Below are positions 33,420 through 45,191 of a stretch of DNA of 64,000 nucleotides, piece by piece. Position numbers and translations under genes: made by a program. Source of the DNA: Taxillus chinensis (lineage: Eukaryota; Streptophyta; Magnoliopsida; Santalales; Loranthaceae); contig CM042091.1 in assembly GCA_023512835.1 (NCBI GenBank), positions 49,627,158-49,691,157 on the forward strand. Reading direction: 5' to 3'. Under the pieces are notes generated by a model. The model searched no databases and was not told where the DNA came from. It worked only from the letters and a program-made list of their open reading frames with translations. Position 1 is the first letter of the stretch, and each line of letters starts with the position of its first letter.

Positions 33420-34037
33420 TTGAAAGTAATGAGGACATACCAAAATGCTCTTACCGATCGTTCGAAGTGGTTAATGCGGCCTATGCCCCAAACACCTGGA
33501 AAGTTACTGGATATAGGGGGCTTGTTCCCAAAGACCGCAAAGATGGTTGCCACAGTCATGCTTAGGCTGGGGCATAAAGAAGGTCAAGGCCTAGGTGCAC
33601 GAGCACAAGGAATCAAGGAACCTTTAGTCATACAAAGCACTAAGGAAAGGTACGGATTGGGCTATAAGCCTACCAAGGCTGACAAATCAAGAGAAGCCGC
33701 GAGGAAAAGGGAGTCTCGCTTAGCCAGGAATAGAGAAGAGGCCCCTCCAAGAGCAAAGGATGACGTTCCCACCCCTTGGGGCCATATTCCAGAGCGTCGG
33801 TTTTATCCATCAGAGGAAGGAATGCACCATAGCCATGTTACGGGCCAACCGTGGAGAGCAAGAACAGATGGGGCGGGTATGCCAAGGACCCCCAAGGCAC
33901 CAGTTGAACAATTGGAGCATTGTGGACCTCCCGTCCAAGTAATGATCAAAGAAGCTTTGTTGGGGAATGTTCTATTTTATTATGTTTTCAAAATTGCAAA
34001 TAATGGTTGTAGTCCTTTCGGAATATTTATGAAATAA
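33420..34037 (+). pseudogene. G-patch-like segment between protease and reverse transcriptase (Tat-like)
   Basis: Within about 206 codons, VATVMLRLGHKEGQGLGARA and QGIKEPLVIQSTKERYGLGY match the G-patch pattern 'ml..mGw..GqGLG...qGi..pi...r.GLGy'. A Lys/Arg-rich stretch follows (DKSREAARKRESRLARNREE). G-patch domains bind RNA or activate DEAH helicases in host proteins. The frame stays open longer than most in this element. Confidence 0.65.
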
Positions 34038-34386
34038 GACTTTTGCCAAAACGTATCTTCTTGCATTGCATGACATGTGCATCATCATATTTGGTTAAAC
34101 TCGTCAAACTTTTACTAACAGGTATAATCAGGCAAAAAAGGATCGTTAAGTAAAGAAGAAACGAGTTGCTTAAGGTTTGACCGTAATCCAACTTGGGAAC
34201 AACCAGTATTTGGGGCGGAGGAAGCCGATGACGAGGAAAACTTTGAGCCTCCGGAAGACATCATGCGCCTGTTGGAAAGGGAGGATCGACTCTTTGTTCC
34301 TAGCGAAGTTCGATCGAGACTATCAACTTCGAGACGCCTGCGAGCGAAAAGAACTGCGACTAGGATCTCGAATCACCAAAGACGTC
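34038..34386 (+). other. Linker before reverse transcriptase
   Basis: No long shared frame; short pieces include an acidic stretch (NFEPPEDIMRLLEREDRLFV at about 34240) typical of the linker before Tat reverse transcriptase. Confidence 0.45.
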
Positions 34387-35140
34387 AAGAACCGATTAAT
34401 CGACCTCTTAAAAGCCTATATCGATGTTTTTGCGTGGTCTTACGAGGATATGCCAAGACTAAATACCAACATAGTGCAACACCAGTTGCCATTGAATCCA
34501 GGATGTACGCCCGTACAACGAAGTTACGACGAATGAGACCAGCAATGATACCGAAAATCGGAGAAGAGGTGCGGAAACAATGGGATGCTGGATTCCTTAG
34601 CGTAGCTCGATACCCGGAGTGGGTCGCTAACATCGTGCCCGTCCCAAAGAAAGGCGGGAAAGTCCGTATGTGCGTGGACTACCGCAACCTCAACAAGGCT
34701 AGCCCAAAAGACAACTTTCCACTACCTCACATCGACACCTTGGTAGATAACACCGCTAAACATGCTATGTTTTCTTTCATGGATGGTTTCTCTGGCTACA
34801 ACCAAATTCGGATGGACCCCAATTACAAAGAAAGGACCACCTTCACAACTATCTTGGGGCACCTTCTGCTACAATGTCATGCCTTTTGGACTCAAGAATG
34901 CCGGGGCAACATATTAGAGGGTCATGGTGACACTCTTCCATGACATGATGCATAAAGAAGTGGAGGTTTACGTCGATGATATGATCGCCAAGTCAGGAAA
35001 GGAGGAAGACCACGTAGAGGTATTGCGTAAACTATTCAACAGATTGTGCAAATACCAGCTAAAGTTAAATCCGGCCAAGTGTACTTTCGGAGCTACATCC
35101 GGTAAACTATCGGGATTTGTTGTCGTCAAAATGGAATAGA
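34387..35140 (+). pseudogene. Tat-like reverse transcriptase, broken
   Basis: DLLKAYIDVFAWSYEDMPRL leads in. After a shift come PEWVANIVPVPKKGGKVRMC and VDYRNLNKASPKDNFPLPHI (palm strand), SFMDGFSGYNQIRMDP (first catalytic Asp in the FMDG context) and, after another shift near 34855, VEVYVDDMIAKSGKEEDHVE with YVDD at 34969-34980. The catalytic residues are intact, but shifts at about 34536, 34855 and 35130 prevent one continuous product. Confidence 0.9.
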
Positions 35141-35782
35141 AATCGACCCAGACAAGGTCCAGGCCATCCAAGAAATGTCCATACCAAAGACTATCAAGGA
35201 AGTCAGAGGTTTCCTCGGGCGACTTAACTATGTTGCCCGCTTTATCTCACACTTATCGCAACTTGCGAACCTATCTTCAAAGTGCTACGCAAGAATAGCT
35301 CCGAGGTTTGGAATGACGAATGTCGGGAGGCCTTTGACAAAATCAAGCAATACCTTATGAATCCACCAATTTTGGCTCCTCCAACGCCTAACGAACCCTT
35401 GATCTTGTATTTGACAGTCCGGGATACATCCATGGGCCGTGTATTGGGGCAGCTTGATGAAGCGAAGAAAAAGGAGCAAGTCATTTATTACTTGAGCAAG
35501 AAATTTACATCGTGCGAAGAGAAGTATACTCCCTTAGAGAAAGCTTGTTGCGCCCTCGTCTGGACCACACGAAGATTAAGACAGTACACCCTCTACCATA
35601 CTACACGGCTCATCTCAAGACATGACCCACTCAAATATCTGTTGGAAAAACCGGCAATGATAGGAAGGATTGCAAAGTGGCAACTGCTCTTATCCGAATA
35701 TGACATCATCTATGTCCCACAAAAGGCCATCAAGGGAAGTGTCATAGCATTACTTGGCCGACAGGGCCTTGGAAGATTATGA
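35141..35782 (+). pseudogene. Tat-like first RNase H (Gypsy type), broken
   Basis: IPKTIKEVRGFLGRLNYVAR connects from the RT. After a shift the RNase H reads PLILYLTVRDTSMGRVLGQL, YYLSKKFTSCEEKYTPLEKA and YDIIYVPQKAIKGSVIA. The usual first catalytic Asp (in 'TDAS.yaiG.vL') is replaced in LYLTVRDTSMGRVL, as is normal for Tat elements, whose native RNase H is thought inactive and backed up by a second one. Confidence 0.8.
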
Positions 35783-36005
35783 GCCCATGAGCTCCGATTT
35801 TCCAGACGAATACATCAATCTTGTTCAGGAGGATCAGGAATCAAAGACATGGATTCTGTGGTTTGATGGAGCCTCAAATTTATCCAGTCATGGCATTGGG
35901 GCAGTATTAATCTCCCCTAACGGTCAACATTACCCCATGGCCGCCAAATTGACCTTTCCTTGCACAAACAACATAGCAGAATATGAGGCTTATATTATGG
36001 GTCTC
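35754..36005 (+). pseudogene. Second (archaeal-type) RNase H of Tat-like element, 5' part
   Basis: WILWFDGASNLSSHGIGAVL holds the catalytic Asp, and NNIAEYEAYIMGL the Glu-containing helix. It is cut in the codons for GL by the solo LTR at 36006, and the frame resumes at 37807. An additional RNase H of this kind downstream of RT is a known trait of the Tat lineage. Confidence 0.8.
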
Positions 36006-37806
36006 GATAACGTGCATTTATGCCGTTATTTTATAGCCTATTTAGGGTATCAAAGAGCTTGTTTAGAGCCTTTTTAGTACCATATTTCATATATATTTGC
36101 TCTAACCCCAAGAAAGACACCTGCTTGTGTCGTATATGTGTTTTTGAATGCTGTTTTGGGCAGGTTTTTGGATGATTTCTTCTCTAGTCATCAGCTAGAC
36201 TACTCTATCTCCTAAAGAGGGAGCTTGTGGCAACTTATGATCTCAAAAGGAGGCATTTTGAAGGCTACAAGCGACAAGGCCGCAAGAGGTCTCTTCACAC
36301 TATTAGTGCGGAACAAACGTTTTGATTTATTTGATCACGAAGATGGCCTTAACAATATCACGTGCAAAAGGGAAAGTTGCTTCAAATGATGCCCTTTACC
36401 TCCCATAAATATTTTAGAGCAAAAGGACAACAAAATATTTTGCACGTGATATTGGGATTTGATTTTTTTGACCTAGTAGGAGGCTTTAGATGATCTCACG
36501 TGAAGAACAAAAGTTGCTCCAAATGATGTCATCTATCTCTCATAAAAAGTTCAGACCATTTGGAGGTGCCCGTGAAAATGACCTTTTTCATGGGCAAGGA
36601 TATTTTTGCATGGAAGGCTTCTATCTGATGTGATAAAGTCCTGGTGAAGTTTTGAGCAAATGGAGGTGCCCGTGAAAATGACCTTTGTCACGGGCAAGAT
36701 TATTTTTGCATAGTCACCTTTGTTTTGTTATGCCGATGATTTTTCTCTTCCTGGAGCTTGATCCAGTCTGCTTTGTTTAAGGTGTTTTTAAGGTTTGAAT
36801 GAAGAATAAGGGTCACTTACCAAAACGACGTCGTTTTGGTTGTGACCACATTTATAATTAGGGCACACCTTTTGTAACCCTAATTTGGCCCACTAAATCC
36901 TATAAATAGGGGTCTTTGGAGGCATTGTAAATTATCTTGAGTGGGAGAATCTGATCCGAGTTCCGAAAAGAGCGTAGCCGTTGCTAAAATATCGGATTGT
37001 CCTTGGCAAGGAGTGATTTTGGGCAAGAGACGCCGGAGTCTTTGGAGGCTAGAGTCCTGGTTCATCTTGGAGTCTTCCTTTATTGTCCTGGCCCGTAATC
37101 ATGTTCTTTCTTGTAATTGTTATTGCTTTTGTCACGATTATGGAGTAGTTTATTAGTCTAGGGGAGCAATGTAGCCCCCAATAAATTGTATTCAGTTTGG
37201 TTATGGTTGTTCAATAAAATAAAATTCAGTTCTTGTTTAATTCATTTGCTTGAATGGAAATGCCTAGTTTATGCATAATTAAGTAATCTTAGCCCTTGTC
37301 TAGGGTGGAACACTAGTGAATTAGATTTAATATTGCATGATGGACCAAGTCTGCATCTATTAGATTGTTTATCTACCTTGATCACTTTTATTCACATGGA
37401 CCAAATGGGATAAAAGCCTTAAATCTATCTTAGCATGGACCAAATGTAAGATAGGTAGGAGATAATCAATATGAACATGAACTAGAACATAAATCAAGAA
37501 CAAGAGCCATAACCAGGACTATTACAATCGATTGGGTGGTAAACATTGTGACCCTAGATCCTTAATCACTGAAATTTCTATACCAATAGCTTGCCAACTT
37601 TCTGATTTAATCACCTTTCGTTCACCTTATTTGTCCAACAAAAATCAATTGTCCAGACATAAAATCAACTTGTTAGCTTAGTGCTTGCCGCTTAACAGCA
37701 TTAGCTACCTCCCTGTGGGTTCGACAACCGGAGTCTTAATACTCCATTTTACTACTTGACCAGGTGCACTTGCTACAAAACCTATAGACACAATTTATAC
37801 GGGTCA
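36006..37806 (+). mobile_element. Athila-like solo LTR inside the second RNase H, target duplication GTCTC
   Basis: GTCTC (36001-36005) recurs at 37807-37811. The insert reads GATAACGTGCATTTATGCC (expected TGATAACGTG, so the first T is lost) to TTTATACGGGTCA, 1801 bp. It has a 20-bp palindrome at 36820-36839, a TATA box at 36901-36909 and GAGGTGCCCGTGAAAATGA inverted-repeat modules at about 36560-36600 and 36660-36700. The end carries CCTCCCTGTGGGTTCGAC, typical of Athila-type LTRs. No internal sequence remains. Confidence 0.85.
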
Positions 37807-38052
37807 GTCTCCAAGAAGCCTTGATCAAGGGAATCACGAAACTTCAAGTCTTCGGGGATTCATCCTTAGTAATCTATCAAGTCCGTAAGGAGTGGGAAAC
37901 CCGGAATCCCAAACTCATTCCCTACCAAAAAATGATATGTGATATGGCTAAACTATTTGATGAAATCTCATTTGAGCATGCATCCCGGGAACATAATCAG
38001 ATTCCTGATGCTTTGGCCACTTTGGCAGCCCTCCTTCATTGGATACAAGTTT
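37807..38052 (+). pseudogene. Second RNase H of Tat-like element, 3' part
   Basis: It continues the split frame: LQEALIKGITKLQVFGDSSL with the third catalytic Asp in 'FGDSSLVI', then HASREHNQIPDALATLA with the last catalytic Asp. If the solo LTR is ignored, the domain is nearly whole. Confidence 0.8.
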
Positions 38053-38464
38053 AGAAGTGCCCTCTTTCGACATCTGTGTATAAGAGGTGCCAATATACTT
38101 GTATGATGACAAGTATGGATACTAACACAAAGTCATGGTATCATGATATCAAGCGATATTTACTCACAAGAGAATATCCAGCGAAGTCTTGGAATTAGAA
38201 AAAAGAAGTGCTAACTACTTCTTAGATGGGCCGATCCTTTATACGCGCGGCTACGACATGGTGCTACTACGGTGCGTGGAGAAGGGCGAGGTAGCTCAGA
38301 TCCTCAACGAAGTCCACAATGGTAACCGTGGAGCACAAGTGAATGGACACGCTCTATCCCGACAGATCATGAGGATGGGCTACTACTGGGTCACCATGGA
38401 AAAGGATAGCATCAATCATGTGCGCACATCATTCGTACACAAACAACGCGCAAAGAGGGCCAGC
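38053..38464 (+). pseudogene. Integrase N-terminal fragment of Tat-like element
   Basis: FLDGPILYTRGYDMVLLRCV, then EVHNGNRGAQVNGHALSRQI and MRMGYYWVTMEKDSINHVRT, are the start of a Gypsy integrase with the two His of the zinc finger. The Cys pair is mutated or missing (RTSFVHKQRAK). The frame then runs straight into the 3' LTR at 38465. The catalytic core, C-terminus, 3' leader and polypurine tract are all absent. Confidence 0.75.
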
Positions 38465-41105
38465 CGTTGGACCCCATTTTGACCGGGCCAGATCACAACC
38501 AAAGAAATCCAAAATAAGAGTCATTTCGAGGGATCTCAAAATGTCCCAAGGTCAACACCAAATGATAGAGGATGAAATTTGGAAACCAACGCACTTGACC
38601 GTGCCCGTGCCCGAATCTGATTTAAAACAAAGAAGTTATGACTAAAATAGCTTTCGGCATGGAAAGTCAAACTTGCGAAAGGACGGTCAAATGCCCTCGG
38701 TCAAATTGACCGAAAATATGATTGCAGAAATCTCCCAGAAGCTGTTCAGGCGAATTCATGGTCACGGCCTCGAAGCTCGCAGCACTCACAAACTCAAAGT
38801 TCGCAGACTCGCAAGACCCCCAACCCCGAAGACTCGTAGTAGGCAGCCTCGCAGACTCGTAGCACTCGCGATCGAAGCCTCGCAGCACTCACGGTTGAAG
38901 CCTCGTAGCTCGGCCTGCCTTGTAGTCCAACTCGGCCTCGTAGCGCAACCTTGCCTCGAAGCTCGGCGGACTCGTAGCCTCGTAGCCAAGCCTACACTCG
39001 CAGCACTCACACTCGAAGCTCGCAGCCTCGCGGTGCTCACACTCATAGCCTAGAAGCTCGCAGCCTCGCAGTACTCACACTCGTAGCCTCGAAGCTCGCA
39101 GCCTCGCAGACACGGACCCACGGTTAGCCTCAAAGCCCAGTAGTCAGCCTCGAAGACTCGTAGCGAGGCAGCCTCGAAGACCCGCGGCACTCGGAACTCG
39201 TAGTCTCAGAGCTTGCGGACTCGCGTCCAGCTCATCCTCGTAGACTCGCAGCCCTGCGAGTCCGGCTCCGCTTCGAAGCCTCGCAGCCCGCCGATTACGG
39301 CCTCGCAGCTCTGCGTCGATGCTTCACGGCCTAACTCATCCTCAAAGCACGCAAGACCCGCAGCCTCGACGCCTCGCAAGCACTCACACCCGAAGCCTCG
39401 TAGTTCGCTTACCCTCGTAGCCTCGTAGCATCGTAGTCTCAACCTTCGACCCTACGCCGGCTACGACCTTCGACCCTTCGAGGCAACCTCCGCCTACGAC
39501 CTTCGAAGCACCTTCGGCCTACGACCTCCGACCTTCGTGGCGGCTTCCACTACAACCCTGCGACCTTTGAGCATCCTCCAAGCCTTCAACCCCGCAAGGT
39601 GACCTTCGATCCTTCGAGGCAAGCTACGTCTTCGACCCCCGCAAAACGGCCTATGACCTTCGACCCTCCAAGGCAAGCTACGGTGTCAAAACCCTTCAGG
39701 GCAACCTTCGATGACCTTCAAGTCTTCGAAGCGACCTTCGGCTACGACCTTCGATCTTCGAAACAACCCTCACCCGCAACCTCCGATCGTTCAAAGCAAC
39801 CTCCAGCCTTCGACCCCGCAAGGCACCTCGGTCTTCGGCCCCGCACCGGCTACGACCTTCAACCCCGCGAGGCCACCATGGGACCTTCGACTCGTAGGCT
39901 TCGGTTAGAGGCTCCCAAATGGCGCCGTTCACCCAAGTGCACAAGAAAGCGGGCCGTGTGTCTCTCGAATTAATTCTAACGGCTCGAACACATGTTTAAT
40001 GTCCGGGGACTCGTTTCAACCTCGTAAAAGCACCTGTCGTTTTTGAAACTCTTGTCAACACACGGGAACTCCAAAAATCACACCATTTAATTCTCCAAGT
40101 TCCCAAAAAGCCATCTATCTCCTCCAAGACCTCTATAAATAGTCGTTTGCTCCATCAAAACAGGGGGATCCGGGTTTGAGAGGCCAACGAGATAGCAAAA
40201 AAGAATTAAAGAGAAATTCAAGAATTTGGTAGACTTACCTGGCTGGAACCGAAGAAGACGTCTTCCACCACCCTTGCTGGATTTTTGACTCCTTTCCTCA
40301 AGCATTCAAAGAAGAGGAAAGCTAGCAGGAACATCAACCTCGATTTCCAGGTTTTATTCCCCTCTTCTCTTACATTCTCATCATAAACCATACCAATCTC
40401 ACCTTCTTTTATTCAAAACTAAAAAACGTTTTCAAAGGCCCGGTGGCCGTGGGATTGAGCTTTCATGCTCATATCCTTGCCACTTGGCCGACATTGGGTC
40501 CGATAGTGAATCCGAGCTTCATAGTATGCTCTTCACGACATCGGACCCTACTTCTTCGTTTTTAAGATAAAACCCCAAATTCTTTCAAATAAACCCAGGC
40601 TTTTGTGGTCGTGAGATTAAGTCCTATTGCTTATATCTTCACCACCTGGCCAACATCAACCGTGGTAATGAATCCGAACTCCACGCCGTGCTCTTCATGC
40701 TACGGGTTTTCTTTCTGTTTTCCTCGATAAAACAAAAGAATAACATTCTTTTCTAAATAAACTAACCATAGCTTTTACAAGTGAGATAAAAGGAAGGAAA
40801 GGGAAATTAAAATAAGCAAGCACCCATAGACAAAGACTAGGTACCAATTCTGGGCACCGTGAGGGTGCAAGAGCCTATTCTTCCTTCCCCACACGTAACC
40901 AACTCGCGAACCTTTTCTCTAGAACCGTTGACCCTCCTAGGTGGCCAAACACACCTTCATCTTTGTTTGGTGGCGACTGCTGTTTCTTCTATCTCTCTTT
41001 TTGGATTTGTGTAAGCTATGGCAATGGTGGCTCAATGACCAAATCTCCATCCAAAGGAGTAATCTCAAGCCGATCCACGAGCCCGGATGACACCGGGTGA
41101 TGACA
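38465..41105 (+). mobile_element. 3' LTR of Tat-like element
   Basis: It starts CGTTGGACCCC (5' LTR: TGTTGGACCCC) and ends GGGTGATGACA, 2641 bp, followed by the target duplication CCAGG. Outside the arrays it differs from the 5' LTR by scattered substitutions and small indels. The repeat arrays are at 38760-39440 and 39440-39910, the TATA box at 40133-40142. Confidence 0.9.
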
Positions 41106-41339
41106 CCAGGCTAATAATTTAACCACCTCTCGGGAAAATATTTAACCGCCTCTCAGGTAAATGTTTAACAACCTCTCAGGCAAATAGTTTAACCGCCTCC
41201 CAAGGCAAATAGTTTCCACGGCCTCTCAGGTCAACAACCATGCAATCAAACACATAACATACATTTCGCCACACACAGGCATAGAATCAAACACATGGCG
41301 TGCGCACATTCACGGGTTCTCAAACTCAGCCACACGGGT
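41106..41339 (-). mobile_element. L1 LTR, second part
   Basis: It continues the LTR broken at 23781. It holds repeats of 'TTTAACCGCCTCTCAGG(T/C)AAATG' units (about 41120-41230) and CACACAGGC phrases. It ends with ACGGG, the target duplication of the next insertion. Confidence 0.75.
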
Positions 41340-44300
41340 GTTGTACCCCATTTTGACCGAGTTAGATCACAACCGTACTTGGCGAAGGACCACTAAGTGA
41401 TATAGGATGACATTCGGAGAATAATGCACTTGACCACACTTGATTCCGAGGAGAAATGAAATGGTTATGACAAAAGTACCAAGTTGAATTGGACAACCGG
41501 TGGGCAGCCCGCTATTTTATTAATAACTTCCCCGATACTTGCCGTAATCCAACAAAGTCAATTTGATTGATTAGATAACATCTTTATCTATCATTTCCAA
41601 TTGGTTTGAGAATATTCCGGGCTGTATTCAATTAGTTATGATTTTTCAAAGTTGGCAACCAAACCTTGTACAAATTTGGGGGAGACAACTAGTCCGCAGC
41701 GTACTATTTTGCCAATAACTTTCTCAATACTTATTGTATCTGAATAAAGTCAATTTTATTAGTTAGATAACATCTTTATCTATCAACCTCTGTGAGGTAT
41801 TTCCCATTTTTCTCCTATATGGATGATCGTTTTGGAGTGATTCCACTTTCATAAGATAGATAACAGAATTTCGAGCAAAACAAGACCAATTTGGCCCTAA
41901 TCCGAGCTCTGTGGAGAAAGTTATGAATTTTTGAAGTTGCCCCATAAATCTGTCAATTTTCCATGAATTTTGGTTCTTCATATGCATGTTTGTCCCACAT
42001 TGCCGGTTTTGCTTCTACTTCGCCCGGATATATACAAAGACACTCTCTTTACACAACAAGTGAGAATAAGAGAGGCCTAAGGAAGTCCAAATAGAGGCAC
42101 CATGTGGTGACCAAGCCCACATATAGAAATTTTTGGGGAAACCCAAATCCGATGGTCAAACTTGGTCTAATCCGGACTAAGCCCAAAACCGGTGGTCAAA
42201 CTTGGTCAAATCTGGGCTAGGCCCATTGATGCGGACTAAGCCCAAATCCGGCGGTCAAGCATGGACAAATTCGGACTAAGCCCAAATCCGGTGGTCAAAC
42301 TTGGTCAAATCCGGGCTAAGCCCATCGATCCGAAATAAGCCCAAATTCGGTGGTCAAACTTGGTCAAATCCGGGCTAAGCCCACTAGTCCAGGACTAAGC
42401 CCAAATCCGGCGGTCAAACTTGGTCAAATTCGGGCAAGGCCCGTTGATGCGGACTAAGCCCAAATCCGGCGGTCAAGCATGGACAAATTCAGACTAAGCC
42501 CAAATCCGGTGGTCAAACTTGGTCAAATCCGGGCTAAGCCCACTAGTCCGAACTAAGCCCAAATCCGAGCTAGGCCCGTTGATGCAGACTAAGCCCAAAT
42601 CCGGGGTCAAGCATGGACAAATTCGGACTAAGCTCAAATCCGGTGGTCAAACTTTGTCAAATCCGGGCTAAGCCCACTGATCCGAAATAAGCCTAAATCC
42701 GGTGGTCAAACTTGGTCAAATCCAGGGCTAAGCCCACTAGTCGGAATAAGCCCAGATCCAGGTGGTCAAACTTGGTCAAATCCGGAGTAAGAAATCAAGG
42801 CTAATCATTCACATGGAGTAAGGAATTAGCACTGATATGGAGTAAGGAAATTAGCGCCGACAAAGTCAGGCTAAACCCATTGATGTGGAATAAGCCTATT
42901 GATGCGGAATAAGCCCAAATCCGGTAGTCAAACTTGGTCAAATCCGGGCTAAGCCCATTGGTGCTGAATAAGGACCTGTTGATGCGGAATAAGGACCCAT
43001 TGGTCTGGAAATCACCTAAATGATCCGGAAAAACTCCAAAATAGCCCCTCTACGGGTCTAGAAGTGACTTCAAAGCATCGGGACTTTGAAAAATCCAGAA
43101 AAATCTTTTTTAAAATGCTATCAGTGTCTTGGAACCCCCTTTTAAGCGTGGGAATTAAGGAGTCTCCGAATATTAAATTCAAATGTTTTGGGACCTGTTT
43201 TTTGAGCATAAGGACGGGAAGATGTCGTAATTAAATGAATAAAGTCCTTTGGAAATCAAAGTTGACCCTGGGGATTGCATGGCTATTAATTCCCAACGGC
43301 ACCAATATACCTGGAGGTTTATCCAGCCTTTACCCACCAAGGCGTCCAGATATACGGTATAGGAATAAATAATCCCAAGTGATTTATTTATTTTTAGGCA
43401 TTGGGACTCTCTTTTTTAAAACGTGGGAGTAGGGAGCCATAATTAAGCCCTCGGGACACCGCAATTGACTCTTTGGAAATTATAAAGAGTGCAATTAATG
43501 CACTAATGGATACTTCCCCTAAAATACCTATAAATAGGCCATCTAGTGGGAACATCAAGGAGAGGATCAAGTATCATAAGAGGTTATTCCGGGAGAGAAT
43601 TTCTGGTTGCATTTCTTAGAGATAAAAAAAATTAGAGAGGATTTTTATCGGAGGAAAAAGAGAGCCTTTGGATGGGACTTGAGAGAGAAAATCGGAGAGA
43701 AAATTTTGAGAATTTCTAAAGGCGGAAACAATTCATTTTAGGAGAAAATCACCCGAATATCTCCTATTTTCGGTTGAAAGAACTAAGGTGAAGGAAATAC
43801 ACCGAATCAAGGAGGGAGATTTATTTTACTAATCAGTGTGTTTTCAGGGATCATTAGGAGGAAAGAGGAACCAACGTCTGCATCATCTTAATTTCTCAAG
43901 GTTTACCGCTTTACTTTTGTTTATTTATTAAACTGTTTTTTTTAATTCTCTCTTGTGTGTTGTTTTCAAGCGTAAAACCCAAAAACTTCTCTATTTTTTT
44001 TCATTAATTCTCAAAGTTTAAAAAACGAAAATACAAAAATAGTTTACATTTTTCTTTTCATTTATTATTTTCAAAGATGATAAAATGTAAAAATACAAAA
44101 ACTTAAATCTTTTCTAGAAAATTTAAACAAGGCCTGGGCGGTCATGAGGATTGAGCCCAAGATGTTCATATCCTAGTCCGCCTGGGCCAATATTAATTGT
44201 GGCGTATTTCCATTTGAATTCAAATTGTTTTCATTTTCTTTTCTAAAAAAAGAAAGTTCACTTTTTGTTTTCTTGAAAAATGCAATCTTGTCACATGGGC

Positions 44301-44751
44301 CTAGATCCCACATTCTTTTTCTAAAATTAGAATGTTCCTTTTTTATTTTATTAAAATCTCTTTTATTGTTTTAAGGCCTAGATCCTAAAATCTTTCTTTT
44401 TCTTAAAATTAAAAATACAAAAAAAAAACTCTTTTTTTGAATAAATAATAAAGCAAGCAAACACCCATAGATCAAGACTAGGTACCAATTGTGGGCGTTG
44501 TGGGGGTGCAAGAGTTTTTCTTCCTTCCCCACACGTAACCGACTCCCGAACCTAATTTTTCGGAACCGTAGACCTTTCTTTTTCTAGGTGCCCAATCACA
44601 CCTTAAATTTGTTTGGTGGCGACTCTTTTTCTTTTCTTTAATGGTTTGTGTGAGCCTTGTGCAGGATGACTCTAGGATCAATGAAATGAACTAGCATGGA
44701 GTCCTTTCACAAAAGCCGAAGAACGAGCCCAGTCAAAAACGAGTGATGACA
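41340..44751 (+). mobile_element. Tat-like solo LTR, 3.4 kb, target duplication ACGGG
   Basis: TGTTGTACCCCATTTTGACC ... GAGTGATGACA, flanked by ACGGG (41335-41339, 44752-44756). Its ends and the 'GGTACCAATTGTGGGCG' and 'CCACACGTAACCGACTCCCG' phrases near 44480-44540 match the Tat-like LTR at 26500-26570, so it is a related family. TATA-like CTATAAATAG is at about 43528-43537. No primer site or coding sequence is present. Confidence 0.9.
42130..42990 (+). repeat. Tandem array in Tat-like solo LTR
   Basis: About 15 imperfect units alternate 'GGACTAAGCCCAAATCCGG' with 'TGGTCAAACTTGGTCAAATC' and 'CGGGCTAAGCCCA', with a period of roughly 55-60 bp. The last 200 bp shift to 'GGAGTAAGGAATTAG' and 'GATGCGGAATAAG' units close to the motif array of the SIRE LTR. 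Confidence 0.8.
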
Positions 44752-45154
44752 ACGGGCATAAAATCAAACACATAATAGGCATAGCCACACAGGCATATTA
44801 TCAAACACATAACACGCATGGCCTCATAGGCATAATATCAAACACATAACACGCATGGCCTCACAGGCATAATATCAAACACATACACGCATGGCCTCAC
44901 AGGCATAATATCAAACACATACACGCCATTGAAGACCAACATTCATATAGGAGATCACACTAATATGAATTTACACATATATATATATATATATATATAT
45001 TATAACAACAATGATAATACTCGATAGATTATCCACCATAGGGTCTAACCCCGGAATAGGTATTAGAAGAGACAGAACCCCTACCACAAGGATCCTTCAC
45101 GTTCTAGCCTCCACGCCAAATGCCGTTCACCACAAGCAAGATCGAAGCTCTCCT

Positions 45155-45191
<37 letters not shown>

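Larger units (their letters stand above)
23782..41105 (+). mobile_element. Tat/Ogre-like Ty3-Gypsy element, 17.3 kb, with target duplication CCAGG
   Basis: It has two LTRs in direct orientation (23782-26764 and 38465-41105), an Arg-type primer site, and the order ORF1 (twice), gag, protease, G-patch-like segment, RT, RNase H, second RNase H, integrase fragment. CCAGG flanks both ends (23777-23781, 41106-41110). An upstream ORF and a dual RNase H place it in the Tat lineage. All coding parts carry shifts or stops. An Athila-like solo LTR splits the second RNase H. The integrase core and polypurine tract are deleted, so it cannot move on its own. Confidence 0.9.
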
